From the NCBI GenBank assembly GCA_030248225.1, contig JASANE010001803.1:41050-105049 (forward strand): a stretch of 64,000 nucleotides of DNA. Reading direction: 5' to 3'. The DNA comes from Trileptium ribeirensis (Eukaryota > Nematoda > Enoplea > Enoplida > Thoracostomopsidae). The translations under genes and the position numbers were made by a program. Each line of letters begins with the position of its first letter. The stretch's first letter is position 1. This document shows positions 45,401-56,449 of the stretch, one piece after another. The notes below the pieces were generated by a model. The model did no database searches, was not told the origin of the DNA, and was given only the letters and a program-made list of their open reading frames with translations.

Positions 45401-48400
45401 AATGTTGGATATCAATATCAAATTATTTTTTCAGACCGCCCTGAACCCATTGACGATGATGAACACTTATCGTCAAGATGGGACTATTATCAAATTCCGT
45501 ACGAATATGAAGACTACGAAACTAACTCAAAAGGTAAGGTTTCGAATATAATTTTCGAAAGAGTATCGTTAGAAAGTATTTTTTACGGTACGGTTTGAAA
45601 GACAAGCAGCGCTGTATTATTTTCAATTGCTTTATTAATGGTACTGGGTCTAAGAAGAATTATCTATGGGACCCATGGCCAGTTTAGAAAAAAATTAAAC
45701 AATATTCACGTTACAGTTTATATTTGAATCACATGATCAATTTCTTGTTTAGCAGATCTCAACGTGTTTTCGTTGTCTCCGAATAAGTACAAATTTTGTA
45801 GTTCCACGTCTTGGATCAGTTTGCGAAAACCTTTACTTTTAAACAAATTTGGTTTAGACTATAATTTACATTCAGTATAACAAAGGGTAGATGAAATTCA
45901 CTATACTGGGTAATTTGTACATTTCTTAATCGATGTACTTACTTATAGATGAATGAAATTCCTGTTTCTTATAAGTTTGGTTAGCCACATCCATGTGTTC
46001 CGAGTAAGCTCTGGGTAGTTACCATCTATGCTGTGTAAACGGGTTAAATAGAGGGTACGTATACGTCAAGTGTTAAAACTTTGTTCGACTAAATACGCCT
46101 TTATTTATTGTATTTAATTCCAGTTTGAGACATTTTGAACAAGGCTTTAGTGCCGAACGAGATTCTAATATTAAAATTACATTTTACTTGCTGGCAACTA
46201 CTTCGAAACGGAACTGCCGTAATATTCAAAATTGTTTCTAATGTGGTGTGCACAGTAAACGTTTTCCGTTTAGTGTTTGTGCAAGGGTAGCTCACCGATA
46301 TTGGTATTTGCTTTTGCTAGTTTTAACAGATGTAGATTTGCTGATTGTTTTTTACACTTTTAAGGTTTTGTAAACTTTTCAAACTTGAGCAAATAATGCT
46401 AGTAATGAGAACAACGAAAATAGCTGAATAACTGTTTGGCTGGAATAATGGTTATATGAAATTTTTAGTTTAATTATTCTTCAGCGTTCAAATTTAGAGA
46501 AGATTACTGAAGGTATTCGATCTTAAATTTTTGGACTGGAAATGATTATAAACATTTGTTTACATGTCTAAATAATTCAAGCAAATTTTAATTTTCACAA
46601 ATATTACAGAAATTAAATGCAGAAAATTTATGTGTAATAGTAACTACATATGACTATGTAGTTGACACGTACCACAGTTACTACGCCTCACCGCGAGCTA
46701 TTATACACCACAATGAAAGCGTGCCTTAGCTGTCTCTAGCGTGCCGTCTCACTTCTCACAGTTATAGAGGATGTGTCCTCACCTCCCGGTTGCACATGAA
46801 TTTTTAAATTTGAGTGAATTTTGTGCCATGTAATAAATAGTCCTCCTACCGTATAAAAGGCACGTTATCAGTCTAACGTAGAGGATGTGTCCTCACCTCC
46901 CGGTTGCACCTGAATTTTTAAATTTGAGTGAATTTTGTGCCATGTAATAAATAGTCCTCCTACCGTATAAAAGGCACGTTATCAGTCTAGCATAGCACTA
47001 ATGAAAAGGCGATTCAAGACCATGCTATCTCCTTGTTAGTTGTATCTGTGAATTGATTAGTGGCGAATTTGTACATATATACTAAGGTCCAGTTTACGTA
47101 GGCTCACAAATATTAAAGGCAGAATTATAGCACTTATATCACAAGATAAAGTTGAACATATGATCCCAAATAACTTCAAAAGCAATAACTGGCAGTTTCT
47201 TAGCAGTGGCTTCACAGTTCGATAAAATTTTTTTCGGGCAAAATTAACTAGGACGCACTTTGTTTGCTCGAAATTGGTTGGCTCCTAATGTTGTCTGGGA
47301 GTTGTGAAATTGGAAAACCGTTTGGTTCAACCGATAGATCCAAAATTCCAAAATTGTAAAATTCAATCTGTAATGCCATCAGCTAAAATAGTTAACAAAT
47401 CGGCTCGAATTCTCGCATCAAATTCTCAAATTCTTATTGACAACAAAACAACATCCAAGTGTTTTACAGAGTTTAAAATAAACATTGCTAAATACAAGAC
47501 ACATAATCTATGAAAATCATGCTCTGATCGTAGTGTGATACAAGTTAGTAAAAAGATTTACAACTGGTCGAATCCAGCGGTTCCAGCGAAACATCCGGTA
47601 CATACTATATATGTGAATGTAGCAATTTTTCATTCTGTACTTTTATTGCCTACATATGACCGTGTAGGTTTTAAAACTAATCGAATCCAGTGGTTCCAGC
47701 GAAACGTCCCGTACATACCATATATGTGAATTTAGCAATTTTTCATTCTGTACTTTTATTGCCTACTTATGCCCTTGTAAGTTTTAAAACTGATCGAATC
47801 CAGTGGTTCCAGCGAAACGTCCGGTACATACTATATATGTGAATTTAGCTATTTTTCATTCTGTACTTTTATTGCATACTTATGACCTTGTAGGTTTTAA
47901 AACTGATCGAATCCAGTGGTTCCAGCGAAACGTCCGCTACATCGATATGTGAATTTAGCAATTTTTCATTCTGTATTTTTGTTGCCTACTTATGACTTTG
48001 TCTTTCCAGTGTTAACACAGTTTAATTCAGATGTTTAAATTATGCGCGGTAGTATATGAATTTCAATATACTATTTCCTTTTTATACCCGATTCGACCGC
48101 TGTAACATCGCCTGGGAAATCGAGCTAATTTCAAATTTCAGCATAAATAGAAACGATACAACACAAGGTCTTATGCGCTGTGTAATGTGCAAAATCGATA
48201 TGGGAAACGGGCAACGAAATTCGCAAATATGCAGTTATGTAAGGGAAAGCCATGCCACCAAAGTGTGTATAAAACCAATTGATAAACTGCTATATTCTAA
48301 GAAAATTAATATCTGTTGCATCAAAAATGTCAGAAACACAACAATACTCCAGTAATGCAGTAGGAACATCGCGATATTACCAATTTAGAAGCCTCGAAAT

Positions 48401-51400
48401 GTGTATTTCTTTGTCCATAGTCTCAAAAACACAGAAATATTGCTAACATACTAATTAAAAATTTCAAGTCAAGGCAAAATTGGACTTTATAGGCATCTAT
48501 ACGGACGCTTGTAACGTAAGCAGGTATTACTTTTACTTTTATCGTAAATATTAAGCAACTGTAGACCCACTGTAGCTAACTAAGCTAGCAAAATTACACT
48601 TTTTGATTCTGAAATTTAGCATCTGAGCATCTTCTGTGAACTAAATTAACACACACCAAGTAGCCCTAAAACAGAGAAACCAACGCTTTTGACAGGTAAA
48701 ATAAACAAACCATAAAGCGCATAGTTTATTTGTTTATATATAACCACCGACCTTGCTTAGACAAATTTTTTTAAATCTCGCTTTTTCGGTTTGTTTCATA
48801 TCTATGGCACAACTTTGGTCACTATGTACAGCGCAAGAACTCTGACGGAAAGACTGTGTAACACCAAGATTTTAACTCTCAGCAAGAGGACTCTGCAGAT
48901 TTTAATGTTCTATGTATAGCCCAATCTAGACAACGAATACTTGGGGTATTTTACGTTTCAGGATGTTGCGGTTGCTGCTGTGGCGTTTCAACGTCTATCG
49001 CTCCGTCGACTGCTATTCGTTGTTTTATTGCCGTGATTTCATTACTTGGACTCGCGTGCGTTGTTGTCGGAATCGTTCTTGGCGCATTGACGGTTAGCGG
49101 GAGCATTCGATTGACACTTTGTCTCCTACTGATAGGTACGTAATAGCTGTGATTCAGAACCACGTTCAGAAGGTTACGGGATCAGCTATGATAAAATTTC
49201 TCAGCTAAATCACGTTTAGATTTCCATTGTAGTCTAATAAGATTAGCCCAAATGCTTCTGACTTATGGTATATAATAAGAGTAATAGCTGAATTGAAGGG
49301 TACTGGACGTAGGCAAAGGTGTAGCCTTAGATCTATTCAAAGACGGAAGTTTTAGGCAACGGTAAACATTTAATGTATTTCACAGCAGCATAGAATACAT
49401 TTCACTAATGTCAATTTACTTTGGCTGAAATGGTTTTTCGTTGCTTAACACTGGCATAATTTTAATACAAGATGAGCGTATAAGAAAACTTTCTGTCACA
49501 TCTCTAGATTTGTTTCAAAAAAACGGCCAACAAACGAAAATTATTTTCCGATCAGAAGGAGGTGCAGTAGACGCTTCAGTCGGAGAAAGTCAGCAATGTC
49601 AAATTAGTTTGTTCTTTGCTGCTAAACAGCGTAAAATTTTAACAGCTATAGAAAAAACAAAGAGCAATAACTGCATTCGGATGGCGACTACAGTTTTTAC
49701 GGGTGCAGCCATGTACATTTCATGTTGGCACGCTTGTATAGCACAGGTTCAATAAACGAGTTACAGTGGGTTTGCATAAATAGTGATGAAAATTTGAAAG
49801 CATTCTTTGTATTGTTGGGAAATTTGAACGTGTGAACACTTTTTGTAGATTTTTGAACGTTTGAAGATTTTTGTAGCATGCTGCTTTAGCCAAATAGTGT
49901 AATGGAATAGAATTTGAAACATTTTGAGCTCAAATTCTGAAGCAGGGTTTTTTGCTATATTTTTGCATTACACGTTACATTAAAATTTTATTTTATTCGA
50001 ATATTACATTAAAATTATATTAAAGATTTGATCAAATTTTGTCAAAATTCGAGCAGTGCTAAACCGGCAAGTTGTTGTACGCGACACTGCGCTGAAACCG
50101 TTGGGTTATCAATATCACTTAGCTTATAGATGTTTGCGATACTCGTCTTAGTTTTGCTGATAAATTCTGTGGCTTTCCATATGTAATTAGCGACTGAAAC
50201 AAAAATAGTTGAGCCATTTATTGCCTATTTTTCTTGAGCAATAATTGGTCTAGAAGCATGCGGAAGCCTTATTAAATTTTAAATTTATATTTATCATCAT
50301 TTTACAGTGAAAATTTGAGGATGTTCTGACTAACCTTCAGGTGTTATGGATTAAAGCAGCAAAATTACATTCACAGACGCACGAGAGACGTGGCTTTGAC
50401 CCGTTATTTACCTTGTTCAAAGGGCAGTTTAGGCAGATTTTTTATATTATAGGAACTCTGTGTAAAACAACGTGTAGTATAATTTATTTTATTTCTAAAA
50501 TTATTTACTTTAATCGTTTTGTGGCATTTAATGTTGATATCGTCTGCTCAGTTTTGTACACTGACTCTTCATACTCATTTGACACTCAAGCACAGTTGAT
50601 ACTCAATTCTCATTTTTAATAATTATTTGAAGGGACCTAGTGTTTAAAACCCATAAAAGACTTAGTAATTGTTCTGTATAAAAATTGCTTTTATATTTAA
50701 GAACAAATAAAGCATAGCTTCATAAAAATTTAATACCAGAATGTGTTTTTGTTGGAGGAAGTTTCAGGAGCTGAAAACGATCTTTGGTTAATTGATGTTC
50801 TTTAATAATCAAAATATGGTGTTATGGTTGCGCTTGGGCTTAATATAAACCCACCTTTACGAATGTATATAAGTTATCGGTGATTTAAATTTTTTGAGGG
50901 TAGTGAAACTTAAATATTATCACCTTGGTAGGGTCGAATGATACCAATAAATATTACGCCCCACAGCATAGACAGCTCAACCAAGATGCTCATGATTGAC
51001 CGCATGTAAAACCTGAATGGTTTGGTCTTCTCAAGCGTTGGGCAATTAACATAAAGCTAAAATTCATGGATTTTCTATAACCGCTTTATGGCTATTTCTG
51101 TAATATCGAATTTTTGCATACAACAGCTCCGTAGTATGGATAGACTAAGTAAGGTGTTCGTTCATATCGCATCGCACAGTGAAGCAGCAATACTTTTCAG
51201 GGAATGGGATAAAGCTAGAGCTCGACTTTATTTATCGAATGCATTACATAAACTCCGTATTGTTTTCTATATTATTGATAGTACATTTTGGCTGACAGCC
51301 GAATGCCAAGTCCAACTGAATTATTGTGTTTACAATTTCAGGTGTAGGATTCGTCCTCATGACAGTATCTGGTATTGCGTGGCGACTTACGACCGTCGAC

Positions 51401-54400
51401 CTGTCTAATGAGCCTTCGTGTTTGGCTGACACCCGAATGCCAAGACCAACTTAATTATTGTTTACAATTTCAGATGTAGGAATCGTCCTCATGACAACCG
51501 GCGCCCCCCGCGCCGGGCCCCCCCCCCCGTAGGAATCGTCCTCATGACAGTATCTGGTATTGCGTGGCGACTTACGACCGTCGACCTGTCTAGTGAGCCC
51601 TCCCCCCGTTTTGGCTGACACCCGAATGCCAAGACCAACTTAATTATTTCTCTCGACGTCCTCATGACAGTATCTGGTATTGCGTGGCGACTTACGACCG
51701 TCGACGCGCCTAGTGAGCCTTCGTGTTTGGCTGACAACCGAATGCGAAGACCAATTTAATTATTGTTTACAATTTCAGGTGTAGGATTCGTCCTCATGAC
51801 AGTATCTGGTATTGCGTGGCGACTTACGACCGTCAACATGTCTAATGAGCCTTCGTGTTTGGCTGACACCCGAATGCCAAGACCAACTTAATTATTGTTT
51901 ACAATTTCAGGTGTAGGAATCGTCCTCATGACAGTATCTGGTATCGCGTGGCGACTTACGACCATCGATCCGTCTAGTGAGCCTTCGTGTTTGGCTGTGT
52001 TTGGCTGTAGCAGACGTAATTACAATCAACGTCAAATGCAAAGACCGCTCTTGTATCAAGTTCCAGGTAATGTTTTCTCATTTACAATGTTCTGTCAATT
52101 AAAAATGCTTTGTATAATAAATTTATGGGAGCAAACAATAATTTTCTCAAATATATTTTATTGAAAACCATGCGTTATAGACTTCCTCACTTTATCGTAT
52201 TCGTGCTCATGTTTAAAATAACACTAATTAATTTTGGTTTCAAAATTGTCACAGAGTAACAACTACTGGCATTTTATAACCCTAACACAGTATAATATTG
52301 TCCTAAAATTTGAGTAAATACATCATAAATAAAATTATGTAATATATACTGGTTCCGGCTAACATGGGCTAGGTTGTGAAGTTTCAGCTTTGTTATAAAA
52401 AACTTTAATAAGAACCAACAATTATTTGTTACAAAGAGAATTCTGGGAAACGCGAAATTAAATATGTCGACGCATATATAACAGGTAGATATTGAACGGT
52501 AATTGGGTGACTGCGGTGCTACAAAACACATGACGGTAGTATGTAATACGTTAGCAAAACTGGTATTTGCTTGAAGCCTGAAAAAATGTGCTTTAAAACA
52601 TATATATAAGACCTGTAAAAATATATTTTATGAAATGTTTTTACGGTAGTTGGGCCACCTGAATATAATATTTAATATTTTACATTTGATTGGGTTGTTT
52701 TATTAGTTACAGGCTTCATGTCGCAGTCGTTTGCCACAAATCCACCAGCTCCACCACCATCGGCCATTTCGACAATCCCAATGCCATATCGTCGCATTCG
52801 AAGCATTCCAATTCGACGTCGCCTAAGACCAAGTCGGCGCAGCAATAGTCAGTACGGCCCACGGCACCACCACGGACGTGGACATGCTTTTGTCGCCCAT
52901 CCGTTGTATCAAAATCCAATCGCAATGCCACTGCCGCCGTCGATGAGTGAGTGACGATTTATGGCTTTGCTGTTGTTTACATGCACGTAACCAGGAACTT
53001 CTCCAGGAGAGGTATTGTAATTGCTAGGTGGGGCGCGTGCAAAGGTACCTAGGGCACATGCTTCAGTTTTCTGTCATCTGTGGTGACGTTGCGAAAGATA
53101 GTGATATGGCTATGGCGGGAGCACGGCTCCCATGCCTCTTCTTGTGTACACCCCTAGTTGCTTACGACAAGGCGCATCAAGCATTCTGATTTTACATCAT
53201 AGGCGGACATTCCAAATCTATTGTTTCGGAACAAGCTGAGAATGAATTTATTCTTATGGTATTTAAAGTTTGTAAACTTTACTTCCCAATTTTGGAATAT
53301 ACACACCAAACCGCAACTTTAGGCTGTACATATTAACAGAAAGCTTTCATTTAATGTTAATATTGTTTGGTTGGCTGTGTCCGCGAAATTCAGGTAGCTT
53401 TTAACACTAAAGCTAAATATTATCAAGTATTTTCTTACGTTAGTTAGCCCATGTGTGTTACATGTCAGTTGAACGTAACTCATGTTAGCTAAACCATGCA
53501 TTTTGAGTCAGCGATGTCAGCAGACCACCTGGCTGTAAACACATCCTAAATAATGTTTCGACGGTAAGCATTAAAATATCACATAGCCGCTGTCATGCCC
53601 AAATTTCATACCAATATCGTTCAACCATTTATTTTAAGTATCACTAAATATTCCGTTAAAAAGATAAACCGGCATTAGCTGCTTGGCCAATGTTCATCTT
53701 ACCAACATGAAAATAGAGCTGCAGCGTTACCCAACATATTCTACAACGTTCCAGAAAGTTAAGCATTAGTGAAAAGATGAAAAAATTACTCTGTCCGTAT
53801 CATTACAGAAGATGTTTCAGTTCAAACGTCAAGCTTCTAGTTTTAAGGTATTGTCAGAAGCTTTTAGAAAATACACTTAATATATGTTGTTTTCAGCAGC
53901 AGCAATGCTCAAGCAATTATAAAGTTACACCGTCAGCGGTATTATTTTGTAGTAACCGAGATTAAATCTTATATTCTTGCTACTGAAAGTTTTAGGAATT
54001 TGGTTTGCTTTTCTCTATCTCAAAAAATTAAAAACCAAATAATTGCTAGAAATGACACCTTTTCTGCTAGCAAAAGTTTACTCAAAGACGAGGCACTAAA
54101 ATAACTATCAACTCCGTATTTGGAGCAGAATGTTTGCGAAAAAATTAATGTAATAGTGACGTTATATACCATCCACTTTTATGTTTTAACCCTTAGGGCT
54201 CGAGAACACAACATGCTTATATCATATTCAGCAAATTTTCGTTCACAAAAAATTCAGTAATTTTCATTGAACTTTCATGAACACAAAATGAATTGATTTC
54301 AACCCAAACTACAATATGCTAACGAACAGTTGCAGCGAATTTCGATGGATCAAATAGCATTCCGTAACGACTAGGTGTAATAGCAAAATAGGATGGTTGA

Positions 54401-55560
54401 TGGGACCGCTTTAAGTCTACTTGCATAAACTTTCCTGCGAAGTCTTTATGTTGCTATAATTGACAATTATTTAAGATCAAATGAAATTTCTATGTAAATA
54501 TCGATAAAGACTTAGCTAATATATGGAGATTATTGCCGTGCCTGAAAAGTCGTGATGTCAGGTGCAGGCACCGTATTGTGCAATCTAATATTATTATTGT
54601 TATCCGCTAATATCCCATGGTAACAACTTGTGCGAAAATTGCCCCTTCATTCCCTACAAACTTGTAGATATTGCGAATGTATAACGGAAAATTTTAGAGC
54701 TAAATTATCATCGTGATATTAATCTTATTTTTTTCTGCGCTGTGCATTACAATATAACATTGTAACTGGCGCTGCCACAAGTAGTGTTGTCGGTCCATCG
54801 TCAATTTTCAGTATTTGAAAATAAGTCACTGTAGGATTAATACAGAAAATTGTTAAAAACCACAGAAAAACTCAGGTTATGGTAATATTCAAGTTTCAAA
54901 TCAGGTTCGTGCAATTGAGACGTGGGTAACACGCTCTGAATAGTAATATTCTTTGGTGATCCTTTTAACCAATAGATCACTTAAGGTGTGTTCTCACGTT
55001 CCAACCATTTACACAAAATGTAATCAAAATTTGATCAAGACATGCTCAAAATTTAACTGCAAATTGAAATGAAAAGATGTACATAATTACAATGCTTCAA
55101 AATATGACATTAAAATATGAGCTAAAAATGTCTGGTAACGAATCATCGTTGATGCTTTGCTAAGGAAATATTTTTAAAATTTTAACAGTATTACACCCTC
55201 AAATTCACACAAAAGCAAAAAATGCTTGAGCTAAAAGTTTGAACGCATGAATGCACTTTTAGTAATATTAGAGAATTAATATCTCTTTTGGCTACATAAA
55301 TATAACAATTATAGGATTAATTTTTGGACCAGTTGCCTGGTTATATTAACATATAAACCGAATGAAGTAACTAGTCATATGTGTCAACTATGTGGATCCG
55401 CATTAATCTCTATAGAATTTCAGCTGCACTGGAATCCGTTGATCAGTTGCTAACATTAGTTATTTATTATTTGTGTTTCAGGCATGATACATCCCGATTT
55501 TGCATGGAACCCGCCACCGCCGACATATCAAGCCTCGATGCAACAAGAACATCAAAACGA
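40922..55560 (+). CDS. Host gene: two-pass membrane protein with long N-terminal region and PPxY tail (six or more exons)
   Basis: Six exons join in one frame: 40922-42416, 45435-45533, 48962-49135, 51911-52066, 52713-52946 and 55482-55560. The first five introns are all phase 1 and have GT-AG ends. The product (at least 745 residues) has about 500 polar, Ser/Thr/Asn/Asp-rich residues, an acidic/Tyr-rich linker, the Cys cluster CCGCCCG, two hydrophobic helices, and a Pro/Arg/His-rich C-terminus with PPPPTY. A membrane protein with both tails on the same side is likely. The two-helix hairpin with a large polar tail resembles TMEM200-type proteins, but I cannot assign it. The tail's PPxY could recruit WW-domain proteins such as Nedd4-type ligases. 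The 5' start ATG 40922 has an ACCATGG context. Confidence 0.65.
42895..42970 (-). repeat. tRNA-derived SINE-like fragment
   Basis: Minus-strand B-box GGGTTCGATTC at 42901-42911 and an upstream A-box-like CCGGCTATCTGGTG. No full cloverleaf can be drawn. Confidence 0.35.
43255..43340 (-). repeat. tRNA-derived SINE-like fragment
   Basis: Minus strand reads ATAGCTCAGTGGTTTGCGTA (A-box-like), then CGGGTTTCCATC (weak B-box). A short ORF (43175-43366) crosses it by chance. Confidence 0.35.
44563..44634 (-). tRNA. tRNA-like gene relic (possible tRNA pseudogene)
   Basis: 72 nt on the minus strand with a perfect 7-bp acceptor stem (GGGTCCA/TGGACCC), a 5-bp anticodon stem (TCTGC/GCGGA) and a T loop TTCCATT that keeps the conserved TTC and A positions. 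The D stem pairs poorly, position 33 is A where U is required, and one T-stem pair is broken. It is therefore most likely a pseudogene or SINE head, not a decoding tRNA; the loop triplet would read CGC. Confidence 0.35.
45435..45533 (+). CDS. Exon 2 of the membrane-protein gene
   Basis: Acceptor TTTTTTCAG, donor AAAG|GTAAGG, 99 nt. Encodes an acidic, Tyr-rich linker (RWDYYQIPYEYEDYETNSK). The intron end plus exon start is partly duplicated about 75 bp upstream (TTTTTTCAGACCGGCCC near 45,336), giving a decoy acceptor. Confidence 0.65.
46765..46992 (+). promoter_or_regulatory. Tandem 114-bp duplication carrying a TATA-box-like element
   Basis: Two nearly identical units (46765 and 46879). Each contains GAGGATGTGTCCTCACCTCC with a short palindrome and GTATAAAAGGCACGTTATCA, with TATAAAAG at 46852 and 46966. 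The only differences seen are near CAC(A/C)TGAA and CTA(A/G)C. It could be an internal promoter for a short transcript starting upstream of exon 3, or a promoter-bearing repeat. There is no direct evidence of transcription. Confidence 0.35.
47555..48003. repeat. Four-unit 113-bp tandem satellite
   Basis: TCGAATCCAG(C/T)GGTTCCAG recurs at about 47568, 47681, 47794 and 47907, spacing exactly 113. Units also share TTTTTCATTCTGTACTTTTA. The last unit is slightly decayed. Confidence 0.85.
48962..49135 (+). CDS. Exon 3: Cys cluster and first membrane segment
   Basis: Acceptor GTTTCAG, donor ATAG|GTACGT, 174 nt. Reads CCGCCCGVSTSIAPSTAIRC, then FIAVISLLGLACVVVGIVLG, a strong transmembrane helix. 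A cysteine cluster next to a membrane helix is a common palmitoylation setting (inference). A minus-strand ORF (48951-49163) is its shadow. Confidence 0.7.
49136..51341. other. Intron 3, no supported exon
   Basis: A 104-residue ORF at 49441-49755 lies here but has no splice context or domain. The last ~55 nt before the exon array (from TTGGCTGACAGCCGAATGCC) are the ancestor of the sequence that ends each tandem exon unit. Confidence 0.4.
51342..51910 (+). pseudogene. Array of partial tandem copies of exon 4
   Basis: Five copies of the exon 4 start precede the real exon, at 51342, 51474, about 51529, about 51657 and 51779. Where intact, the period is 132 bp. A unit consists of a 3' splice acceptor (TTTACAATTTCAG), the first part of the exon (reading VLMTVSGIAWRLTTVD), then intron-derived sequence with an in-frame TAA soon after GAATGCCAAGACCAAC. 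None has a donor, so splicing to one would truncate the protein after the second membrane helix. Copies 2-4 are disturbed by C/G-rich insertions. Confidence 0.75.
51497..51528. other. Anomalous C/G-rich patch inside the exon array
   Basis: A 32-nt run of almost only C and G (starting ACCGGCGCCCCCCGCGCCGG from 51496, then a run of C) in otherwise AT-rich DNA. A similar CTCCCCCC insertion lies at 51600 and a short junction at 51649-51656. It looks like an assembly or sequencing artefact at collapsed repeats, or filler DNA. Confidence 0.6.
51911..52066 (+). CDS. Exon 4: second membrane segment
   Basis: Acceptor ACAATTTCAG, donor CCAG|GTAATG, 156 nt. Reads VGIVLMTVSGIAWRL (end of the second helix begun in exon 3), then CSRRNYNQRQMQRPLLYQVP. 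This is the only copy in the array with a splice donor and full frame, so it is the functional exon. TGTTTGGCTG is doubled inside it. Confidence 0.7.
52713..52946 (+). CDS. Exon 5: Pro/Arg/His-rich region
   Basis: Acceptor TTAGTTACAG, donor ATGA|GTGAGT, 234 nt. Encodes MSQSFATNPPAPPPSAISTI, then RRIRSIPIRRRLRPSRR and a GPRHHHGRGH stretch. Reading past the donor gives a stop within three codons, which supports splicing here. Confidence 0.65.
52947..55481. other. Intron 5, no supported exon
   Basis: Non-coding, AT-rich. The segment around GCAAAATAGGATGGTT (54,381) matches a repeat at 13,454. The intervening intron 4 (52067-52712) also shows nothing. Confidence 0.4.
55482..55560 (+). CDS. Exon 6: PPxY-containing segment
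   Basis: Acceptor TTGTGTTTCAG, donor AACGA|GTAAGT, 79 nt. Reads IHPDFAWNPPPPTYQASMQQ. PPPPTY contains a PPxY motif, the ligand of WW domains. The exon leaves phase 2, unlike the earlier introns. Confidence 0.6.
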
Positions 55561-55755
55561 GTAAGTACTTCTGCACCTTCAAAATATAGGAACATTAATT
55601 GATAAAAAGTGTTGGAAAAATTAAAATTTAAAATTATAGTTCCTTGACATTTCCGCTGCCGCTATTAATACACGCCTACAGCGCCCGCCCTCCCCCATGG
55701 TACGTATAAGACCCATAGGACTCCTCACATATTATTAATTTTTCATCACGTTCAG

Positions 55756-55882
55756 CAGACCAGTATTTGAATTTATCCAGTATCTAAGCTTACACAAAGA
55801 CTTGCGCTGCATATCAAATCGACGAGAACGCAACACGGATGTGTTTTTAGCCCCTTCCCAGGCCGCGTTTGGTCAATTTTGA
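55756..55882 (+). CDS. Possible terminal exon of the membrane-protein gene
   Basis: A pyrimidine-rich acceptor (TTTCATCACGTTCAG) leads into a frame compatible with exon 6 (phase 2) that stays open 42 codons (RPVFEFIQYLSLHKDLRCIS and following) to a TGA at 55880. The stop lies just inside the left arm of a foldback element, so if the model is right the transposon supplies the end of the protein. Confidence 0.3.
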
Positions 55883-56449
55883 AGATACGGAGCTGATTTT
55901 GGTACCAATTGATTCAGCTCAACGAGGCGGTGCAGAAAATGTTCATTTTACCCACATCCCTGACAATTTTTTCGAGTTTTTGAGATCCCAATCGTCCACT
56001 TTCGGGAACCTAAATTTTTTCGGAATATGGAGTAACAGCTTAGAGCAGGGGGTTCGAACGCGGCAGCCCACCGACTTAGGCTTAGGCTTAGTGTACTTCA
56101 CATATAAGGATCTTAGCTTAGGCTAAGAATAAGGTTTAGGCTTAGTACATTGAGAACGGCATGGCCGGCATCAGGGTTAGTTGGGCCCTAAATCATAAGT
56201 TTCTAACGGTGGCGTAGATTTCAATAAGCTACACATCAGTAGATTTATCTCATCAAGCCGAGTCTAACAGTATCCGTGACCATATTCTGAAGAAAAAAAT
56301 TTGGGGTTCCCAAGTGGGGTCGTTGGGACCTCCAAAATTCGAAAAAACATTTGTCAGGGATGTAGGTAGAATGAGCATTTTCTGAAGCGCCTCAACGAAT
56401 TGAATCGATTGGTACCGATATCAGTTCTGTAGCTTCAAGTTTGACCAAA
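55868..56449. mobile_element. Foldback/MITE-like inverted repeat element
   Basis: Arms 55868-56035 and about 56285-56449 are imperfect reverse complements. Outer ends are TTTGGTCAATTTTGAAG and CTTCAAGTTTGACCAAA, and TTGGTACCAATTGATTCA pairs with TGAATCGATTGGTACC. The centre contains a CTTAGGCTTAGGCTTAG stretch also seen near 40,750. No clear target duplication is visible. A + ORF (55869-56126) is repeat translation. Confidence 0.7.

Larger units (their letters stand above)
42417..45434. other. Intron 1 with tRNA-derived repeat pieces
   Basis: No coding exon is seen. It holds three tRNA-like segments on the minus strand (listed separately where clear): near 42,895-42,965 with a perfect B-box GGTTCGATTC (42901-42910), near 43,255-43,335 with A-box-like TAGCTCAGTGGTTTGCG, and 44,563-44,634. 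Confidence 0.45.
45534..48961. other. Intron 2 with tandem repeats
   Basis: No coding exon is seen. It contains a 114-bp tandem duplication with TATA boxes (46765-46992) and a 113-bp satellite (47,555-48,003). ORFs at 47304, 47535 and 48056 have no recognisable content. Confidence 0.45.

Noticed and set aside
47555..48003. CRISPR-like array
   Set aside because: The 113-bp units are continuous tandem repeats without unique spacers, in a eukaryotic intron.
49441..49755. 104-residue ORF as a nested gene
   Set aside because: No domain, no splice or promoter context, and no sign of coding composition.
51088..51408. 106-residue ORF
   Set aside because: It crosses the first exon-array copy in the wrong frame.
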